A DNA stretch of 64,000 nt from Salvator merianae. Its lineage: Eukaryota > Chordata > Lepidosauria > Squamata > Teiidae. The position numbers and the translations under genes were made by a program. Positions 58,751 to 64,000 of the stretch are shown in pieces. Position 1 is the stretch's first letter. Every line of letters begins with the position of its first letter. The notes beneath the pieces were generated by a model. The model saw only the letters and a list, made by a program, of their open reading frames with translations, searched no databases and had not been told where the DNA came from. The stretch covers positions 1,099,658 through 1,163,657 of the forward strand of contig QVOM02000053.1 of the NCBI GenBank assembly GCA_003586115.2, in the 5' to 3' direction.

Positions 58751-60450
58751 GGGGGGCAGGATCAGGGCTTGATTCCACCTATTAGGCTCCAAAGCACTCT
58801 CAGATTCTGTACTCACTTCCTTTTCCTCCCCCCCCCCCCCAAATAAGCAAAGAAGGGCTGGATATTCCATGTGTCAGGGGATGAGGTTGTTTTCAGCCCC
58901 AATGCACCCATGGTAGATTTTTGGACTCCACAAAGAACATTCTCTATTTTCCAATTTATATAGATGCATCTGCGTGCTGTTTCCCCACAGAACATACTCT
59001 GTTATCTTATTCCCTTTTCAGTTCTTCCCTTTGCCCTTGCTGAAGCTCATAACATCCTTTTACTTTTATATCGACTCGTTTCTTGACGGACCCAATGGAG
59101 ATAAATGTCACCCTGTACAGAGGATATCTAAGACGGATATGAATTTTCATGACCCCTCTTTTCAAATGGGTAAGATTGACAGGAAACCACTTCGGGATGA
59201 GGGATCAGAGCTAATTCCCCATGCAAGGGAAGAGGCATTTTCATCTTTGACCACCTAGTCACTCATGGACGCATCTGAGCAAAAAAGAAATAAAAAATAA
59301 CGCTTTGCAACGACACGCAGGCAGGAAATTTACTTGCGCCAGCCTTGTTAACAAAAGAAGGGCTTGGATTCAATAAGATGATGCTTATTGCACTTTTCTT
59401 CACAGTCTACATTGCTTCCAATGTGTTTTGCATAAGAGAATGGCCATCCGCTTTCCTTCCCCCATGCCAGCTTGATCTAGTTCCTTTTCATTTTGTTCAG
59501 GAATGAGTGAACTCCTAAATGAGTTAACTCCCAGGACCAGGTGTTTAGAGGAAATTGTAAATCCTTTGCCTTTAAGCATCCGGGATGTTGATGCAATGTG
59601 GTTGGTGTCGTGGGAGTGTGGAAGACATGTCAAAGACATGCCAAAGAGTGGTGTTTCCCCTTTTGCCTACCTATACATGTTTCTTATGGGTTAATGGTAG
59701 TAAAGCAACCTTATATTTTGCGGACAAGTGCATAAATTTCCCGAAGCTCCCAGATTAAGTTCCTCTATATTCTGTTGTCTTTCCTGTCTAGGTACAGCTT
59801 GAGCAAAACAGCATTGCTCATCCATTTAGAAGGTATTTAACTGAAGGTGTACTAGGATGATGCTAGGTTTGGAACCTCAGACAGGCTGAAGACTCTGGAA
59901 GGTGCCACCATACCACCAGCTTTGGGGGTCTGTCTGTTGTCTTTGGGGGGGCTCCTGGCCACAGCAAAAAGGATCAAAGTGCCCATTTTTTACTCTGTAA
60001 ATACTATTTTCCCTTAACTAATAAAGTTTCTTTTAGACTTTGTCCAGTTGTGTGTTCATTGCCTCTGAACTCTCAGAATTGCTCCTTGTCCTAGCTAGAA
60101 AAGGAGCAACTCGGTGAGCAGCATAAAAGAGGGAGGTCCTTAAGGCTAAGCTAAGAAGAGGGCATAGTCCCACGCAAGCCAAAGCTTCTGAGATGTCAAG
60201 GTTGGCAGTCTTTGGCTTGGGGCTCCCAAAGTAGGATGTCTCAGGAGGAGAAACTGCCCTTTACCTGGAGCTCTTGAGACACCCCTTTCCTTTTGGAGGC
60301 AACTGCACAAGGGGGCTGGGGTTCTGTGTCCAGATCAAGTTGGACTTCATGCTCCTCTGTGGTATGTTAAATGTGGCAGATGAGAAAGGCAGGAAACTCA
60401 CTCATAAACACAAATTAGAACAAATTGTATCTAGGCCATGATAAGTGATA
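58751..60450. other. Unrecognised noncoding sequence; C13 run at 58828-58840
   Basis: No gene was recognised. 59985-60060 contains AATAAAGTTTCTTTTAGACTTTGTCC, which has the look of a polyadenylation region of a retroelement, but no LTR partner, primer-binding site or ORF was found. Confidence 0.3.
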
Positions 60451-60474
60451 GAGAGACAGATAGACAGACAGACA

Positions 60475-60511
<37 letters not shown>
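60448..60511 (+). repeat. Compound (AGAC)n / (CA)n microsatellite
   Basis: GAGAGACAGATAGACAGACAGACAGACA runs into about 18 CA units. Open frames here translate to Thr-His or Cys-Val repeats and are not genes. Confidence 0.95.
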
Positions 60512-60512
<1 letters not shown>

Positions 60513-61665
60513 GTATATTTGGAGGGGGGGCACGAATGCTTTTGCTGTTTCTGCCTGAAAAAGGAGGGGCGGGGGAACGGCCAAGGACAAGTTCTCCAGG
60601 GAGAGGTAAGGGAAAGCTCAGGCATTGTCTCTATACAAAAATAGACAGTCATTAATACCATCTGTGACAACCTGTATCACCATCACATTTCCAGCCAGGT
60701 AGAAGGAGCAGGGCTTGCTCCTCTGGGGAACGAGTCGTGCATTTCAAGGGAGCGGAAGGCATGCCTTATTCGCTTTGAAAGCAGCGAATTTATTTCAAGC
60801 CCTGGCAGGAGCCGTGTTTGCTGTGTGGCTTATTAATAAACAGGCAACCTGATGAGGCTGGCAGAGGGGTGATTACCAGTGTGAGTGTTCCCATTTGGCT
60901 TCTGCATCCGGACGAGGGCAAGCTGCGCCCAGTGGGAGGTGCGGAGGAACACCCACCTTGTTTCCAAGTCTTATGGCCAAGGAGGCAGCGGAAAGGGCAC
61001 CTCTAGATGTCTGCCTGGTGGCCGCCCCCTAATAACGACCAGGCCCCAGACCATCAATGAAACTTTGTTGTGAAAGCAGGCAACACACAGCCAGAAACAT
61101 CCAGGAAGAAAAACAAGATTGACTAAGTCTTCCTTTCCTCGAAGTATCCAAACTGTAGTCAAATGCTCTGAGTCAGTAGGGTAAAGTTTGCAGCTTCCCA
61201 CAGCTTTTCCTTTTTTCTTTCCATGCTGCCTTCTAGCCGACATGACAACCTCTTCCCTAACTGCCTCCTCTGACCCTTGAGGCTCCTCCTGCTGGGTTCC
61301 TGCCTGTGACTCTCTCAACCCCTGAGGGACCAGCTGCTCTTCTGTCCTGCTTTAGGAAGAGTTTCAAAGGCGCCTGATTCAAATGCCCTGTTGGCTGCCC
61401 ACAAACAAAGGAACTTCTATCCTGCAACCCGTCTCCTGTATTTGCATTGCCCAAGCCAGTCCACAAAAGGGAAACATATTCTTAAATATTCTTTAATATT
61501 GGCATTTTGGGAAGGATGGCTTCTGATATTTAAAGGAGAAAGAGCTCTGCTGAAGGTCCACCCAACTCAGACAGGCTTCTGCTGATTAGCCTCACAAAAT
61601 ATCTTCCAAGCCCATTAAATATGGTGAGAACCCAAAACATGAAACCTGTACCAGGATTTTTTTAA
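60512..61665. other. Unrecognised noncoding sequence
   Basis: No gene was seen. Confidence 0.35.
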
Positions 61666-61667
61666 AA

Positions 61668-61858
61668 AATCTTTTTTTGTTAATTAATTTGCATTTTGGT
61701 ATTTTGTTCTAATTAATAAGGTCCTGTTTATTACTATTTATGTAGACTGTAATTGTTTTGCATTGTTGTACTATATTGTTTTCTGGCTTTTGTTGTAAAC
61801 TATCTTGAGCATCTTATTTTGGAAAGGCATTAAATAAGAAAACTGACTGAATGAAAGT
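61668..61858 (+). mobile_element. L2-like LINE 3' end (tentative)
   Basis: T-rich text is followed by TTGTAAACTATCTTGAGCATC and AAAGGCATTAAATAAGAAAACTGACTGAATGAA, like the L2-type ending in which TTGTAAGCC(G/A)CCTTGAG precedes AAAGGC(G/A)G(G/A)(T/A)ATAAAT. Confidence 0.5.
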
Positions 61859-62425
61859 AGGTTACGGGACCCTGGATCTGTAGCTTAGTCAGCAACCATG
61901 ACTGAAGACTGCCAGTGTGATGGCATATGACTGCTATTAAAACAATGGATAAGAGAGTGGAAGTTTGATATCTTCATAGAGAGCTGAAGATTGTCGCAAG
62001 GTGTTTTGCGAACAGATCACCTGGTAAGGGGAATAAACAGTCAACACATTCAGGATGGATGCTATAATTAGGATGCGTATCTGTTTTGCTGTCTGCGATG
62101 AACAGTTTGAGTTTGTGGATACCTTTTGTAATTGTTCTGACAAAAACTAGGGGGGAAACCAAAGCCCTTCTCTGTATCTCTTCACTCACAATGACTGAAT
62201 ACAAGCTCCAGATGAGAAGAAAACAGAGACGCTGCTACATGGATTTTACAGCTCTAATCCATGACACCCTTTCAGTCTTTCCTTTGCAGACGCTTGTTAT
62301 CAGCAGAAGCACAAACCCATATGGCTTGCACTAATTATCTCTTGAAAGCAGCGATGCTGCCTATTATGATGCAAGGCAGAAATAGGTGTCCTTTGTATTA
62401 CCTCAACTGACTTAGGAGCTCCGTC
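61859..62425. other. Unrecognised noncoding sequence
   Basis: No gene was seen. Confidence 0.35.
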
Positions 62426-62429
62426 ATTT

Positions 62430-62618
62430 ACTACCGATGTGCAAAGTTCAGTTCCTGTTTGAAAACTGGATTGAACAGTTTGTGTTCACAGATGTCAACC
62501 GACGTGGTTGGTTCGCACATCCGGAAATTTGATCAAATAGAACGAGTCACCCACTTGCAAGCACAAATGATTAGAGTGATTAGGTTTATGCTCATTCTGT
62601 TTTTGCCTTTGAAAAGTA
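62430..62618 (+). mobile_element. GAAC-rich repeat family, copy 3
   Basis: GATGTGCAAAGTTCAG, GGTTCGCACATCCGGAAATTTGATCAAAT and TTTGCCTTTGAAAAG align with 45395-45565. The copy stops where a hAT arm begins. Confidence 0.5.
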
Positions 62619-62621
62619 GAC

Positions 62622-62703
62622 CCGCCCGGAGGCCCCATGAACAGCAATCACGCATTTTCCGTGGATCATGAACACCCGCCCTTAAGGCCAGCATCTGCCG
62701 CTG
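62622..62703 (-). mobile_element. hAT-like MITE, right arm only
   Basis: The reverse complement reads CAGCGGCAGATGCTGG, CCTTAAGGGCGGGTGTTC, GTGATTGCTGTTCATGG and GGCCTCCGGGCGGG, matching the family arm for about 82 bp. It is the only half-copy in this orientation in the window. Confidence 0.8.
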
Positions 62704-63224
62704 CGATGGTAAAAGGCCGGACAAGGCGCATGCACAGGGACTGCCATATACTACATGTTCCCCAGCAGCCCCTCTTTACAGCTAACACATGGATTCTCTC
62801 TTGACATTTTGTCTCTACGTGGGCAAAAGTGCACATCTGTGCATTAAGAAATAAAGAAGCATGAAATATGCAAGGCAGGCAGTCTGCTGTGGGCCTTATT
62901 ATTTTCCATTAGGTGCTCTGTGCAACTTTACACAGAATTGGCAGGCAGGCAGAGAGACCAGCTCCCTTCGCAAAACACCGGGGTTCGTCTGTCAAGTGGC
63001 ACATCTCGCAAAACCTGGCGTGGTTCATGGCTAATTGGAGAGAATGCAGATGCCGAGTTCCAAAGGTGTGACTCCCTGCCCTTTATAAAACATCACTTAC
63101 GCAGTTAGTCATAGGCCACTATATTTGTCCCACAGGTGTGGGTGAAAACTGCTAGAAGGTGATGTCTGCAAGACAAGTGAGTTCACTAAGCTTTGCTTGA
63201 GAGAGGCTAAGGATCAAAGCTAAT
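62704..63224. other. Unrecognised noncoding sequence
   Basis: No gene was seen. Confidence 0.35.
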
Positions 63225-63361
63225 GGGAGTGACTCTAGCTCAGTGGCAGAGCAAACTCCCTGAAGAGCAGAGGGTTGCCAGTTTGATTCCCAGCCTCCTT
63301 CCAGAAGTAGGCAATGGCAAACCACTTCTGTATCTCTGCCAAGAAAGCTGCAGAGAGATCC
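63225..63361 (+). mobile_element. tRNA-derived SINE, 3'-truncated copy
   Basis: An A-box-like TAGCTCAGTGG (63238-63248) and B-box-like AGTTTGATTCC (63280-63290) are followed by CCAGAAGTAGGCAATGGCAA and ATCTCTGCCAAGAAAGCTGCAGAGAG. The copy stops there and lacks the 3' tail found in its neighbour. Confidence 0.8.
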
Positions 63362-63369
63362 CATGGTGT

Positions 63370-63572
63370 TGGGGCTGGCTATAGCTCAGTGGTGGAGCAA
63401 ACTGACTGGAAAGCAGAGGGTTGCTGGTTTGATTCCCTCCATCACTCCAGAAGTAGGCAATGGCAAATCACTTCTGTATCTCTGCCAAGAAAACTGCAGA
63501 GAGGTGCCCAGGAAGATGCCCTTGCAGTCAACCAGGAATCAAGCATGATTCAGTGGTACCCAACAACAACTA
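63370..63572 (+). mobile_element. tRNA-derived SINE, near full-length with BovB-like tail
   Basis: A box TAGCTCAGTGG (63383-63393) and B box GGTTTGATTCC (63426-63436) indicate an RNA polymerase III promoter. They are followed by the same GTAGGCAATGGCAAATCACTTC body as the neighbour and a 3' end CAGTGGTACCCAACAACAAC. That end resembles the BovB 3' terminus, suggesting mobilisation by a BovB/RTE LINE (inference). Not a functional tRNA: no cloverleaf, no CCA, diverged loops. Confidence 0.85.
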
Positions 63573-64000
63573 GAAGATCAAAGACCTTATCCAAAAGGTA
63601 CCATCTCTATGCATCAAGGAGGTATCTGCAGTAGAGTGAGGAAACTCAAAGATTTGCTGTAGAAAAGGGGGGGGGGCAGGATTGACCTTTTTAAAGGCAA
63701 TCAGGAGGACAGCCAAGGATGAGTTCAGGCAGTGCTGTCTGTCTGTTGAAATGGCCGGCAGAAAATGAGGGAAGCGTAAGCACGGAGGGCTGTGGTCCTG
63801 GGCAGAAGCAACGCATGCCACAATATTTTGCTGCAGTTCTTCTCTGCCTAGGCTGCTGGTTTTTATACATATATAAAAGGAGCAGGAGAGATGCTTGAAA
63901 CATCACTTTCTGGGAACGATCTCTCTCTCACACACACACAAATCACAAGTTACACTTAGAGCAAACAGAGATGAGCGAGATCTGAAAATTCAAAGTGGAA
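63573..64000. other. Noncoding window end; G10 at 63667-63676 and a short CT/CA run near 63919-63941
   Basis: No gene was seen. Confidence 0.35.

Noticed and set aside
59860..60080. Possible solo LTR (AATAAAGTTTC followed by a CTTTGTCC region)
   Set aside because: No TG...CA boundaries, target duplication, primer-binding site or internal sequence could be established.
63225..63572. tRNA genes
   Set aside because: A and B boxes are present, but the stems do not form a cloverleaf and the 3' parts are SINE bodies.

Overview
This window looks like gene-poor vertebrate nuclear DNA, most likely from a squamate reptile (lizard or snake). The evidence is its repeat content: CR1 LINE remnants whose 3' ends carry the TTCTTATG-type octamer, RTE/BovB LINE fragments, L2-like 3' ends, a tRNA-derived SINE with a BovB-like CAACAACAAC tail, and many inverted-repeat DNA elements (MITEs) with long microsatellites. 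I found no convincing protein-coding exon, no cellular RNA gene, no CRISPR array and no prokaryotic feature. The longer open frames lie in GC-rich repeats, in microsatellites or in unrecognised sequence. Short exons of an unrecognised gene, or an intronic location, cannot be excluded by eye.

Layout. 1-6.3 kb: unrecognised sequence, a GC-rich hairpin element (about 1.25-1.6 kb), a 190-bp purine tract (2.65-2.84 kb) and two copies of a CACTTCTGGGTGCG family. 6.3-13.7 kb: a 93-bp hAT-like MITE with perfect 8-bp target duplication (6348-6440), antisense CR1 3' ends, a (CA)n tract, a 375-bp TIR element with a 3-bp duplication (10819-11193) and a 205-bp hAT-like palindrome. 16-30 kb: a 251-bp copy of the TIR element, CR1 and L2 debris, a third CACTTCTGGGTGCG copy, another hAT-like palindrome at 26.1 kb, and a 412-bp TIR element at 28.85 kb. 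31-47 kb: hAT half-elements at 31.5, 35.9, 38.2, 41.5 and 47.0 kb, the fourth TIR-element copy at 37.1 kb, a possible conserved regulatory block at 42.4-43.1 kb, and the best full-length hAT MITE at 44304-44513. 48-64 kb: BovB fragments, two further inverted-repeat families, a cluster of CR1 3' tails beside an antisense CR1 reverse-transcriptase fragment (53.4-54.4 kb), a hAT/BovB junction at 58.6 kb, a hAT right arm at 62.6 kb and a tandem SINE pair at 63.2-63.6 kb.

No genes work together here. What organises the window is several families of short, apparently non-autonomous inverted-repeat elements. One has hAT-type 8-bp duplications in two copies and many half-length copies ending near the palindrome centre. 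Another has a GGGTGTGATCAGACA terminal repeat and 3-bp duplications in three copies. All family assignments come from comparing copies within this window and from recognising known LINE/SINE motifs; no database search was possible.
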